DNA from: Gammaproteobacteria bacterium
GTDB lineage: Bacteria > Pseudomonadota > Gammaproteobacteria > J113
Length of the DNA: 7,730 nucleotides
Reading direction: 5' to 3'
Assembly (NCBI GenBank): GCA_003694425.1
Contig: RFJX01000280.1
Span: 1 to 7,730 of the forward strand
The notes under the pieces were generated by a model, which searched no databases, was not told where the DNA came from, and saw only the letters and a list, made by a program, of their open reading frames with translations. Shown here piece after piece: positions 1 to 6,367 of the stretch; position 1 is the stretch's first letter, and every line of letters begins with the position of its first letter. A program made the translations under genes and the position numbers.

Positions 1-65
1 GTACGGGGATGGAGATGCAGAAAGGCCCCGCCCAGCGGGGCCTTTCTGCATCTCCATCCCCGTAC
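1..65. terminator. Perfect 30-bp inverted repeat with terminator-like core
   Basis: Positions 1-30 are the exact reverse complement of 36-65, with a 5-nt loop (31-35). The inner 10 bp (AAAGGCCCCG, loop, CGGGGCCTTT) looks like a bidirectional intrinsic terminator: a GC stem flanked by A and T triplets. It would serve the minus-strand gene ending at 123 and any plus-strand gene entering from the left. The outer 20 bp of perfect pairing is more than a terminator needs. The window begins exactly at the repeat's first visible base, so the arms may be longer, or this may be a fold-back artefact at a contig end. Confidence 0.6.
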
Positions 66-122
66 CGATGACGACCGCAGGCATGGCTGGCGGGTCCCCG
101 GACCCCCGGTGGCTCCCCGTTT

Positions 123-464
123 TCAGCCCGCGGGCTGACGGATGGGAGTGATTCGAACGAACCAGCGGCGCGAGAAGGTGCAATCCAGGGCGGCACTGCA
201 CTGCAGGCGCAGGTCGAAGCCCAGTTCCAGGGCCCGGGCATAGAGCATCCGGAAGCCCCTGGTACGCAGGATCTCCTCGCTACCGAGGGGAGTGTCGAAA
301 GGGCTGCTCTCCAGCGGGCGCCCATCCCGATCCCGCAGGGCGAGCAGGCTGCTGCAGGGTGGCAGGTGATCGAGCTCCAGGGCCAGGTCGAAACAGGCGC
401 CGTCGATCCGGTCCAGGCAGACTGGTCCTTCGGGGCTGTGCAGATGGGTCGCCGGGCTTGCCAT
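123..464 (-). CDS. Unrecognised cysteine-rich 113-aa protein
   Basis: I do not recognise this family. The frame stays open upstream to 701, but the ATG at 464 is the likely start: GGAG lies 9 nt before it, and the upstream extension is low-complexity (His/Pro/Arg/Ala) in the manner of a shadow frame. The protein begins MASPATHLHS, has no signal peptide or membrane segment, and carries five cysteines (16, 24, 37, 89, 95). It mixes acidic and basic residues and has a possible helix around residues 62-82 (EEILRTRGFRMLYARALELG). A cytoplasmic location is inferred. It lies 193 bp downstream of the glutaredoxin-like gene on the same strand, so co-transcription is possible. Its 5' leader holds a hairpin that overlaps the ribosome binding site. 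A small metal- or nucleic-acid-binding protein is conceivable, but no motif supports a specific role. Confidence 0.6.
   Translation of the reverse strand: MASPATHLHSPEGPVCLDRIDGACFDLALELDHLPPCSSLLALRDRDGRPLESSPFDTPLGSEEILRTRGFRMLYARALELGFDLRLQCSAALDCTFSRRWFVRITPIRQPAG
124..137. repeat. 14-bp palindrome over the stop codon
   Basis: CAGCCCGCGGGCTG is a perfect palindrome covering most of the stop codon and last codons of the 113-aa gene. It has no T-run, so it is not a convincing terminator by itself. It may simply reflect GC-rich coding sequence. Confidence 0.3.
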
Positions 465-465
465 G

Positions 466-497
466 GTCTCTCGCTCCAGAATGGGTCTGCGAGAGAC
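466..497 (-). promoter_or_regulatory. Hairpin over the ribosome binding site of the 113-aa gene
   Basis: GTCTCTCGC (466-474) and GCGAGAGAC (489-497) are perfect 9-bp inverted repeats with a 14-nt loop. On the minus strand the hairpin ends one nucleotide before the ATG at 464. The Shine-Dalgarno GGAG (474-477) spans the loop/stem junction. The structure could limit ribosome access, or the DNA repeat could be an operator. The repeat is seen directly; either function is inferred. Confidence 0.4.
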
Positions 498-657
498 ACA
501 AGCAACCACCGCGCCAGAAATGAAAATGGCATGGATAACAGGCACCTGGGCAGGTCGTTGCCGGGTCCACGCCTGGCCGGCGTCACCTGCTGGAGACAGG
601 CTGCCGCACCCACAGGGGATGCTGTCCCGGCGCCCCCGCGCTGGGGCGGACGCCGGC

Positions 658-1203
658 TCAGGGTGCGGGTGGAGGAGGTGGTGGCGGCAGGGGCGGTTCA
701 CCGGCAGCCTTGGCGGCCGGTGGCGGGCTCGTCGGGTAGCCGATCTGTGAGAGGGTCACATCGAGCAGCTGGCTGTTGTATCCCTTGATTACCTTGTCAT
801 CCACGCTCAGGACCGGCACGGTCAGGGTTCCTGCAAGTGCCTTTAGGTCGGTCTGTACCGCCACATCGCTGGAGGCGTCCCGTTCGGTGAAGGGTAGGTT
901 GCGCTCCCTGAGATACTGGCGCACGAGGTCACAGGCCTCGCAGTCGGGCACGGCGTAGAGGGTGATGGGGTGGTCGGCCGCGAGCTGCTCCAGATCGGGC
1001 GCCTCGGGTTCCTTCTTCCTCTCCGGCCCGATCCGCAGCTTGCGGACCTCCCGGGTACCAACGGGACAGTGGTCCTGGAAGGAATGCCTGCCTTCGGCAT
1101 CGACGCACTCGATGACGGTCGCGGCACGGGCACCGCCCGCCGGAATCAGCAGGCCGAGGCCGAAGACGAGCCCTGCGAAATGGTGTACGGCAAGCTTGGA
1201 CAC
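658..1203 (-). CDS. Exported glutaredoxin-like protein with DUF4124-like N-terminus
   Basis: This 181-aa protein starts at GTG, behind a strong purine-rich site (GAGGGAGAGGGAA). Residues 1-27 are a Sec signal peptide with probable cleavage after ARA. Residues 28-50 (TVIECVDAEGRHSFQDHCP) resemble the short DUF4124 module of envelope proteins, here with C33 and C46 as a likely disulfide pair. Residues 79-155 form a glutaredoxin fold: a beta strand (ITLYAVPDC), a C88-E-A-C91 active site, TVPVLSV containing the cis-proline (P130), and a glycine motif at K140-G-Y. This suggests thiol-disulfide exchange or electron transfer in the periplasm; the substrate is unknown. The C-terminus (157-181) is proline-rich and ends in seven consecutive prolines followed by AP. 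It is divergent from gltA. DUF4124-glutaredoxin pairings are known in gammaproteobacteria, so the family call is fairly safe. Confidence 0.85.
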   Translation of the reverse strand: MSKLAVHHFAGLVFGLGLLIPAGGARAATVIECVDAEGRHSFQDHCPVGTREVRKLRIGPERKKEPEAPDLEQLAADHPITLYAVPDCEACDLVRQYLRERNLPFTERDASSDVAVQTDLKALAGTLTVPVLSVDDKVIKGYNSQLLDVTLSQIGYPTSPPPAAKAAGEPPLPPPPPPPAP

Positions 1204-1350
1204 TTCCCTCTCCCTCGTTTTCCACGGACAGTGACCGGGACGGATCCGGAGTATCGCTGTCTGCGGGTGAGCGATGCCCCACGAGCCGTGTGCGGTGAAG
1301 GCCCTGGCTCACCCGGCGCATGCCGCCGCCGGTGGCTCCGGTCCTGTCGG

Positions 1351-1359
1351 ATTATAGCA
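1351..1359 (-). promoter_or_regulatory. Extended -10 promoter element for the glutaredoxin-like gene
   Basis: The minus strand reads TGCTATAAT, a perfect -10 hexamer with the TGn extension. No good -35 lies 16-18 bp upstream, which an extended -10 can tolerate. Initiation near 1344 would give a leader of about 140 nt before the GTG at 1203. Confidence 0.45.
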
Positions 1360-1467
1360 GGCCGGTGGTCGCCGACCGTGAAGGCGATCTCGTTTCCGCG
1401 CGGGATTCGGACTGTATCCGCGCCCCTCCGGATCACCCGCCGTGGGGATGGTGACTGGGGGGAGCGC

Positions 1468-1496
1468 TTGCTGCATCGCCGCAGGAAAAGTATCCT
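1468..1496 (+). promoter_or_regulatory. Candidate sigma70 promoter for gltA
   Basis: TTGCTG (1468-1473) and TATCCT (1491-1496) are separated by 17 bp and lie about 55 bp before the gltA start. The matches are only 3/6 and 4/6, so this is a weak candidate chosen mainly on spacing and position. Confidence 0.3.
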
Positions 1497-1552
1497 ATCC
1501 GGCCACGCCTGAAACTTGCAAACCATATCTATTTGAATATTGGGGAGTTCCA

Positions 1553-2851
1553 ATGAGCGACCACACCGTAACCATCAGCGACAGTGCCAGTGGCAAGAGC
1601 GTCGAGTGTCCCGTCTACAAGGGGACCTATGGCGCGCCGGTGTTTGCCATCAAGGACGTCCCGGGCGAACTGGGAATGTTCACCCTCGACCCCGGCTTCG
1701 CCGCCACCGCGAGCTGCCGCAGCGCAATCACCTACCTGGATGGCGAGCACGGGATCCTGCTGCATCGCGGCTATCCCATCGAGCAGCTGGCCGAGCACAG
1801 CACCTATCTCGAGGTCTGCTACCTGCTGTTGCACGGAGAGCTCCCCACCCGGGAGGAATTCGAGGCCTACGAGCGCTCGGTCGAGGAGGTCGCCCACGTC
1901 CATGAACACATCAACCGCTTCTATCAGGGATATCGCTATGATGCCCATCCGATGTCGATGATGGTCGGCGTGCTCGGAGCGATGGCCTCCTATCACCACC
2001 ACAACCTGGACATCTGGGATCCGGAGAACCGGGAGCTGACCTGCCGGAGGATCATCGGCAAGATGCCGGCCATTGCCGCCAAGTGCTACCGCTATCTGCA
2101 GGGCCTGCCCTTCACCTATACCGATCCCACCCGCCACCACGTGGAGAACTTCATGCAGATGATGTTCTCCAGACCAAACGTGGAATATCAGGCGGACCCC
2201 AAGGCCGTGCGGGCCCTGGACCTGATGATGATCCTGCACGCCGACCACGAGCAGAACGCCAGCACCTCGACGGTGCGCCTGGCCGGCAGCGCCGAGAGCA
2301 GCCCCTATGCCGCGGTGGCGGCGGGCGCCGCCACCCTCTGGGGCAAGGCGCATGGCGGGGCCAACGAGGCGGTGCTGCACATGCTGTACGAGATCGGCGA
2401 CAAGAAGAACATCGAGAAGTTCGTCGCCCGGGCCAAGGACAAGGACGACAACTTCCGTCTGATGGGCTTCGGCCACCGTGTCTACAAGAACTACGACCCG
2501 CGTGCCACCATCATCCGTCAGGCCTGCCACGACGTGGTCGACAACATGGCCTCCTCGGACGAGCCCTGGCTGTTCGAGACCGCAATGGCGCTGGAGGAGA
2601 TCGCCCTGAAAGACGAGTATTTCATCGAGCGCAAGCTCTATCCCAACGTCGACTTCTACTCCGGCATCATCCTCAAGGCGCTGGGCATCCCGTTGTCCAT
2701 GTACACGGTGATGTTCGCGGTCTCCCGGGCGGCAGGCTGGATCGCCCAGTGGAAGGAGCTGATGGAGGACCCGGAGTTCCGTATCGGACGCCCGCGCCAG
2801 CTCTATGTCGGTCCGGAGAAGCGCGACTACGTGCCCATCGATCAGCGCTAG
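1553..2851 (+). CDS. gltA: Citrate synthase
   Basis: Citrate synthase condenses oxaloacetate with acetyl-CoA to citrate, the entry step of the TCA cycle, in the cytoplasm. The ATG at 1553 follows GGGGAG (1542-1547) and gives 432 aa, close to the 427 aa of Escherichia coli GltA; upstream in-frame ATGs from 1442 lack that support. The catalytic residues are in place: H229 in LHADHEQN, H267 in KAHGGANEA, H308 in GFGHRVYKNYDPR and D367 in PNVDFYSG, the last three matching E. coli H264, H305 and D362. An N-terminal beta-rich region (1-55) precedes the helical core, as in Gram-negative type II hexameric enzymes, which are commonly inhibited by NADH; that regulation is inferred from the family. A strong intrinsic terminator follows, then mdh, which provides the oxaloacetate substrate. 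Confidence 0.97.
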   Translation: MSDHTVTISDSASGKSVECPVYKGTYGAPVFAIKDVPGELGMFTLDPGFAATASCRSAITYLDGEHGILLHRGYPIEQLAEHSTYLEVCYLLLHGELPTREEFEAYERSVEEVAHVHEHINRFYQGYRYDAHPMSMMVGVLGAMASYHHHNLDIWDPENRELTCRRIIGKMPAIAAKCYRYLQGLPFTYTDPTRHHVENFMQMMFSRPNVEYQADPKAVRALDLMMILHADHEQNASTSTVRLAGSAESSPYAAVAAGAATLWGKAHGGANEAVLHMLYEIGDKKNIEKFVARAKDKDDNFRLMGFGHRVYKNYDPRATIIRQACHDVVDNMASSDEPWLFETAMALEEIALKDEYFIERKLYPNVDFYSGIILKALGIPLSMYTVMFAVSRAAGWIAQWKELMEDPEFRIGRPRQLYVGPEKRDYVPIDQR

Positions 2852-2858
2852 ACTCCCT

Positions 2859-2867
2859 TGCTACAAT
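2859..2867 (+). promoter_or_regulatory. Candidate extended -10 for mdh
   Basis: TGCTACAAT fits the extended -10 pattern TGnTAnnAT and lies in the gltA-mdh gap. No good -35 is visible. Initiation about 7 nt downstream would fall inside the left arm of the gltA terminator, so transcripts starting here could not form the full hairpin. Confidence 0.3.
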
Positions 2868-2905
2868 GGCCCGGGAAGGTGATACCCTCCCGGGCCATTT
2901 TCTTT
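2865..2905 (+). terminator. Intrinsic terminator after gltA
   Basis: AATGGCCCGGGA (2865-2876) pairs perfectly with TCCCGGGCCATT (2888-2899). The stem continues past an A-C mismatch to two more G-C pairs. The T-rich tract ATTTTCTTT follows directly. It starts 13 nt after the gltA stop and should separate gltA from mdh at least partly. Confidence 0.9.
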
Positions 2906-2947
2906 CCGCCCGCAACCATTCGCACCGAACAACAGGGGGAGTTGTAG

Positions 2948-3925
2948 ATGAAAGCACCTGTTCGTATTGCCGTGACCGGCGCTGCCGGCCAGATTTCCTA
3001 TTCACTGCTGTTCCGGATCGCCGCCGGTGACATGCTGGGTCCGGATCAGCCCGTGATCCTCCACCTGCTCGAGATCCCCGCCGCCATGGGGGCGCTGGAG
3101 GGGGTGGTGATGGAGCTCGAAGACTGCGCCTTCCCCCTGTTGCACGAGATCGTTGCCAGCGATGACCCGGTGGTGGCCTTCCGCGATGTCCAGTTCGCCC
3201 TGCTGGTCGGTGCCCGTCCCCGGGGACCGGGGATGGAGCGGCGGGACCTGCTGGAGGCGAATGCCGGGATCTTCAAGGTGCAGGGCGAGGCCCTGAACGA
3301 GAGTGCCGATCGCAATGTACGGGTGGTGGTGGTCGGCAATCCCGCCAACACCAACGCCATGACCGCCATGCTCTCGGCCCCGGACCTCAATTCCCGCAAC
3401 TTCACCGCCCTCACCCGTCTCGACCACAATCGCGCCATCGCCCAGCTGGCGGCCAGGCTGGGAGTGCGGGTCGACGAGATCCGGCGCATGACCATCTGGG
3501 GCAACCACTCCACCACCCAGTATCCCGACCTCAGCCATACCCTGGTGCGCGGAGAGCCGGCGCTGCAGCTGGTCGAGCGGGACTGGTACGAGGAGCAGTT
3601 CATCCCCCGGGTCGCCAAGCGCGGCGCCGAGATCATCCAGGCCCGCGGCGCCTCCAGCGCCGCCTCGGCGGCATCCGCTGCCATCGACCACATGCGGGAC
3701 TGGGTCCACGGCACCCCGGAGGGCGACTGGGTGAGCATGGCCGTCCCGAGTGACGGGAGCTACGGGATACCGGAGGGGCTGGTCTACTCCTACCCGGTTA
3801 CCACTTCCGGTGGTGACTATCAGATCGTGCAGGGACTGGAGCTGGACGACTTCAGCCGCCAGAAGATGGCCGCCACCCAGAAGGAGCTGGAGGAGGAGCG
3901 CGACGCCGTCGCCTCACTGCTGTAG
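2948..3925 (+). CDS. mdh: NAD-dependent malate dehydrogenase
   Basis: This cytoplasmic enzyme interconverts malate and oxaloacetate with NAD. The ATG at 2948 follows AGGGGGAG (2934-2941) and gives 325 aa, normal for the LDH/MDH superfamily. The Rossmann motif GAAGQI is at residues 11-16. The substrate loop holds R92 and R98 (PRGPGMER), and R162 completes the usual arginine set. The catalytic pair is D159 (TRLDHNR) and H187 (WGNHS). The [15 protein letters not shown] stretch (234-248) is typical of the cytosolic-type MDH group found in many bacteria and in cytosolic eukaryotic MDH. This is not the E. coli MDH subtype. The gene is downstream of gltA and completes a two-gene TCA neighbourhood, although the terminator between them suggests its own promoter or regulated read-through. 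It converges on the HAD gene. Confidence 0.96.
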   Translation: MKAPVRIAVTGAAGQISYSLLFRIAAGDMLGPDQPVILHLLEIPAAMGALEGVVMELEDCAFPLLHEIVASDDPVVAFRDVQFALLVGARPRGPGMERRDLLEANAGIFKVQGEALNESADRNVRVVVVGNPANTNAMTAMLSAPDLNSRNFTALTRLDHNRAIAQLAARLGVRVDEIRRMTIWGNHSTTQYPDLSHTLVRGEPALQLVERDWYEEQFIPRVAKRGAEIIQARGASSAASAASAAIDHMRDWVHGTPEGDWVSMAVPSDGSYGIPEGLVYSYPVTTSGGDYQIVQGLELDDFSRQKMAATQKELEEERDAVASLL

Positions 3926-3957
3926 GAGGCCGCAGAAGGGCCTCACGGCGCTGCTGC

Positions 3958-4698
3958 TCAGCGCAGGCTCATGATCGGCCAGCCCCGGCGGCGGGCCTCT
4001 GCGGCCAGGACCTCGTCCGGGTCGACCGCCACCGGGTGCTCCACCAGCTCGAGCAGCGGCAGGTCATTGTGGGAATCGCTGTAGAACCAGCTCCGCTCGA
4101 GGTCCCCGCCATTCTCGCGCAGCCATTGCCGCAGGCGGATTACCTTGCCCTGCGCATAGGAGGGTACTCCCGCCACTTCGCCGGTATACCTGCCGTCCAC
4201 CATTTCCGGTTCACTGGCGATGAGTTCGGATATGCCGAGCAGTTTCACGATGGGCTCGGTGATGAAGCGGTTGGTGGCGGTGATGACGAGCAGCCGGTCG
4301 CCCTGTGAGCGGTGGTGCTCGATCAGCTCCCTCGCCGCGGGCAGGAGAAGGGGGCGGATCTTCTCCTCGATGAACTGTTCCCTCCACTTTGCCAGCTCAT
4401 CCAGGGGGCGGGTGGTGAGGATCCGCAGCTGGAAGCGCAGGAAATCGTGGATGTCCAGGGTGCCTTCGAGGTAGTCACGATAGTAGCGTTCGTGTTCCCT
4501 GCGATAGGCCCGGCCATCCACATACCCATGCTCGGCGAGGAAATCGCCCCACAGCACGTCACTGTCACCACCGATGAGGGTGTTGTCGAGGTCGAACAGG
4601 GCCAACCCCGGTTCCCTGGCGGGGCTCCCCGTCTGTCGTTGCAGTCTCTTCTGGTTCAAGGCCTTGTTCCTGGTTTCACCCGGGGCACGCCGTGTCAC
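3958..4698 (-). CDS. HAD superfamily subfamily IB phosphatase (SerB-like)
   Basis: This is a HAD-type phosphatase that should form an aspartyl-phosphate intermediate in the cytoplasm. Motif I is D36-L-D38-N-T-L, motif II is T140 in VITATN, motif III is K185 in GKVIRL, and motif IV is D208 with D212 in YSDSHND. A helical cap (about residues 45-120) sits between motifs I and II, as in phosphoserine-phosphatase-like subfamily IB enzymes. The substrate cannot be read from sequence: phosphoserine, histidinol phosphate and other phosphomonoesters are possible. The start is uncertain. GTG at 4698 gives 246 aa, but the basic first 31 residues are not typical; TTG at 4605, behind AGGGA, would start almost at the family's usual [10 protein letters not shown]. 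It diverges from rppH; a HAD IB gene beside an rppH-like gene is also known in Pseudomonas. Confidence 0.88.
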   Translation of the reverse strand: MTRRAPGETRNKALNQKRLQRQTGSPAREPGLALFDLDNTLIGGDSDVLWGDFLAEHGYVDGRAYRREHERYYRDYLEGTLDIHDFLRFQLRILTTRPLDELAKWREQFIEEKIRPLLLPAARELIEHHRSQGDRLLVITATNRFITEPIVKLLGISELIASEPEMVDGRYTGEVAGVPSYAQGKVIRLRQWLRENGGDLERSWFYSDSHNDLPLLELVEHPVAVDPDEVLAAEARRRGWPIMSLR

Positions 4699-4708
4699 TC
4701 ATGCCCCG
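4681..4708 (-). promoter_or_regulatory. Stem-loop around the HAD GTG start codon
   Basis: CGGGGCA (4681-4687) and TGCCCCG (4702-4708) form a perfect 7-bp stem with a 14-nt loop. On the minus strand the GTG start (4696-4698) lies in the loop and the only Shine-Dalgarno-like GGGG lies in the stem. Either initiation is structurally limited, or the real start is farther downstream. Confidence 0.3.
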
Positions 4709-4795
4709 GTCCGGGTGGAGCGATCTCCCCGCGCCCGGGCGGGTTGTCGGGAAGGCGCGAAGGTTACCATCCAGTCCACCGCCTGACACCCCGGC

Positions 4796-4824
4796 TTTAC
4801 CCGCGGTGCGCTCTGATCAAGAAT
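4796..4824 (+). promoter_or_regulatory. Weak candidate promoter for rppH
   Basis: TTTACC (4796-4801) and AAGAAT (4819-4824) are 17 bp apart and each match consensus at 4 of 6 positions. They lie about 30 bp upstream of the rppH start. The spacing is right and no better candidate is visible between the divergent genes. Confidence 0.3.
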
Positions 4825-4853
4825 CGGCAGAGCAAAGAGGAGGTGGCTGCGCA

Positions 4854-5360
4854 GTGATCGATTCTCAAGGGTTCCGGGCCAACGTGTGCATCATCCTGTG
4901 CAATCCGCAGGGCAGGGTGTTCTGGGGCCGGCGGATCGGCATGGATTCCTGGCAGTTTCCCCAGGGAGGGATCATGCCCGGCGAGAGCCCGCAGGAGGCG
5001 ATGTTCCGGGAACTGGAAGAGGAGACCGGCCTGCTGCCACATCATGTAGAGGTCCTGGGATCGACCCGGGACTGGCTGCGCTACCGGCTGCCGCGCCGAT
5101 ACATCCGCCACCGCCGCCGCCCGGTCTGCATCGGCCAGAAGCAGATCTGGTATCTGCTGCGTTTTCTGGGGAACGACGACGACTTTCGCCTCGACCACTG
5201 CGACACACCCGAATTCGACGGCTGGCGCTGGGTGGACTACTGGGCCCCGCTGCAGCAGGTGGTCTTCTTCAAGCGGGAGGTCTACCGGCTGGCCCTGACC
5301 GAACTCGAGCCCCTGCTCGAGCGCAGTTTCAGGGCTGCTGCTCTGCCTTCATCATCATGA
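4854..5360 (+). CDS. rppH: RNA pyrophosphohydrolase RppH (Nudix)
   Basis: RppH removes pyrophosphate from the 5' triphosphate end of mRNAs, making monophosphate ends that RNase E prefers, so it starts mRNA decay. The GTG at 4854 is the likely start: GAGGAGGT lies 9 nt upstream, and the product begins [11 protein letters not shown], aligning with MIDDDGYRPNV of E. coli RppH. The 168 aa fit the family. The Nudix box runs from G38 to L60 with E44, R52, E53, E56, E57 and G59 in consensus positions, after the SWQFPQGGI segment. Other RppH hallmarks follow: [11 protein letters not shown] (70-80), [13 protein letters not shown] (90-102) and [13 protein letters not shown] (118-130). Upstream in-frame codons from 4692 are rejected. 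The last 32 bp overlap the 3' end of the convergent exported-protein gene. Confidence 0.96.
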   Translation: MIDSQGFRANVCIILCNPQGRVFWGRRIGMDSWQFPQGGIMPGESPQEAMFRELEEETGLLPHHVEVLGSTRDWLRYRLPRRYIRHRRRPVCIGQKQIWYLLRFLGNDDDFRLDHCDTPEFDGWRWVDYWAPLQQVVFFKREVYRLALTELEPLLERSFRAAALPSSS

Positions 5361-5712
5361 CCTGGGGGATGGCCTGCTTCACCGCGCGACGCAGGGTGTT
5401 GTGGAGGAAGGCCTCGATGAACCCGGCAGGTACCTGGTGCTCGTTCATAGCCGTGCGCAGCTGTTCCAGCTGGCCCTCGCACTTCTGCATCGCCGCATCG
5501 ACCACCTTGCGCACATCCTCGTAGTCCCCCGCCATTTCTCCGGAGCGCCGGACGAGGCAGGACTGGTACTGATGCTGCAGCTTCATGTATTCGGAGACCT
5601 CCTCCTCGGAGAGATAGCCACTCGGCCGTCCCTCGCCGGCCACTGCTACTGCCGTGAGAGCCGGTGACAGCGAGAGCAGCATCAGGAGGGGCAGGGGAAA
5701 CGTCTTCTTCAT
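5329..5712 (-). CDS. Small exported protein with two cysteines (127 aa)
   Basis: I do not recognise this family. The ATG at 5712 follows GGAGGA at good spacing. Residues 1-25 form a clear Sec signal peptide (MKKTF, a leucine-rich core, cleavage after AVAVA). The mature part of about 102 aa looks mostly helical: a charged helix with [15 protein letters not shown] (36-50), C52, an acidic helix with C78, and a C-terminal amphipathic helix (98-118). C52 and C78 may form a periplasmic disulfide bridging two helices. There is no lipobox, so it is probably a soluble periplasmic protein. It lies 43 bp downstream of the 122-aa exported-protein gene and is probably co-transcribed with it. Its stop lies inside rppH on the other strand. 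A structural or binding role is more likely than an enzymatic one, but this is inference. Confidence 0.75.
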   Translation of the reverse strand: MKKTFPLPLLMLLSLSPALTAVAVAGEGRPSGYLSEEEVSEYMKLQHQYQSCLVRRSGEMAGDYEDVRKVVDAAMQKCEGQLEQLRTAMNEHQVPAGFIEAFLHNTLRRAVKQAIPQVMMMKAEQQP

Positions 5713-5755
5713 GGAGATCCTCCGGGGTCAGGGTTGAGTACGACGGATGGCCAGA

Positions 5756-6124
5756 TCAGTCCGCGTCATCGACAAAACGCGCCTGCATGGGGACCCATTT
5801 CTGGTCCCGTCCCTCGACCAGGGTGCAGCCGAGCGGGTGGGGTTCCGCCCCCGGCTCGATCACGCCGGTGGTGAAGCCGGGCTGGCGGGTGCCGGCGAAG
5901 ACCCTGCCGAGACGGTAGCGGATGGCCTTCTCCGGATGCGTATTGAACATGATGATGAGCTTGCCGCGGGGCCACAGGCGCATGCAGGCGTTGTCGTCCC
6001 TGGTCTCGAATTTCAGATAGGCGGCAGCGTCGTCAGCGGCAACCGGTTGCACCTCACCGGCGGTAACGGCCCGGCCCGGGGCGAGCCCGAGGCCGATGGC
6101 GAGAATGAAGATTGTCCGTATCAT
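5756..6124 (-). CDS. Small exported protein with two cysteines (122 aa)
   Basis: I do not recognise this family. The ATG at 6124 has only a weak ribosome binding site, but a signal peptide starts right there: MIRTIF, a hydrophobic core, and probable cleavage after AVTA (residue 22). The mature domain of about 100 aa looks beta-rich, with LIIMFNTHPEKAIRYRLGRVF (56-76), a glycine/proline-rich middle and a final strand WVPMQARFVDD (110-120). Its two cysteines, C47 and C100, could be disulfide-bonded in the periplasm. There is no lipobox or transmembrane anchor. It is first in a probable two-gene operon with the 127-aa exported protein, behind the promoter at 6162-6190. The two products share no visible similarity, but both are small, exported and have exactly two mature cysteines, so they may act together. 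Confidence 0.72.
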   Translation of the reverse strand: MIRTIFILAIGLGLAPGRAVTAGEVQPVAADDAAAYLKFETRDDNACMRLWPRGKLIIMFNTHPEKAIRYRLGRVFAGTRQPGFTTGVIEPGAEPHPLGCTLVEGRDQKWVPMQARFVDDAD

Positions 6125-6161
6125 GCTGGATGCCGTCCGGGTGCTCGTTGCGAAGGGATGG

Positions 6162-6190
6162 ATAATAGGTGGGGCTGTTCCCTAGGACAA
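6162..6190 (-). promoter_or_regulatory. Sigma70-type promoter for the exported-protein pair
   Basis: On the minus strand TTGTCC (6185-6190, 4/6) and TATTAT (6162-6167, 5/6) are separated by exactly 17 bp. Initiation near 6155 would give a leader of about 30 nt before the ATG at 6124. Position, orientation and spacing all agree. Confidence 0.6.
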
Positions 6191-6344
6191 GCCGGGCGGC
6201 GATGAGTTCGAAGCCGACCGGTAGAATGGGCAGGCCACGCGCCGGAACGAAACCGCCAGGCCACGGCAGACAAGATAGTGCCGATTGCTGGAACACTTTG
6301 CCAGCTTTCCCGGCTAACCCACTGACCTCAAAAGGAGATGGGAC

Positions 6345-6367
6345 TTACCCACATTTTCTGTGGATAA
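6345..6367. promoter_or_regulatory. Inverted pair of DnaA-box-like sites
   Basis: TTACCCACA (6345-6353) and TGTGGATAA (6359-6367) are inverted copies 5 bp apart. The second is an exact reverse complement of the strong DnaA box TTATCCACA; the first differs by one base. The sites are seen directly. DnaA binding is inferred from the consensus. Confidence 0.5.

Larger units (their letters stand above)
1204..1552. other. Divergent intergenic region between glutaredoxin-like gene and gltA
   Basis: This 349-bp region contains the extended -10 for the minus-strand gene (1351-1359) and a candidate plus-strand promoter near 1468-1496. The last 50 bp before gltA (about 1503-1552) are more AT-rich than the surroundings. 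I see no tRNA, convincing riboswitch, terminator or small ORF with a ribosome binding site. Confidence 0.6.

Noticed and set aside
465..701. Upstream in-frame extension of the 113-aa gene
   Set aside because: It reads through the intergenic region and into the end of the glutaredoxin-like gene, is low-complexity, and the ATG at 464 has a proper ribosome site.
1442..1552. Longer gltA N-terminus
   Set aside because: The extra 37 residues do not fit citrate synthases, and GGGGAG before 1553 marks the family-length start.
1529..2530. 333-codon open frame antisense to gltA
   Set aside because: Composition (His/Val/Gly/Leu-rich) is that of a shadow frame opposite a GC-rich gene with clear catalytic motifs.
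3647..3691. Ser/Ala-rich repeat-like stretch in mdh
   Set aside because: This segment is a normal conserved part of this malate dehydrogenase group, not an expanded repeat.
3926..3944. Hairpin GAGGCC/GGCCTC between mdh and the HAD gene
   Set aside because: Only 6 bp with no T-run on either strand, so not a convincing terminator.
4692..4853. Longer rppH N-terminus
   Set aside because: The family begins exactly at the GTG at 4854, which has a strong ribosome site.
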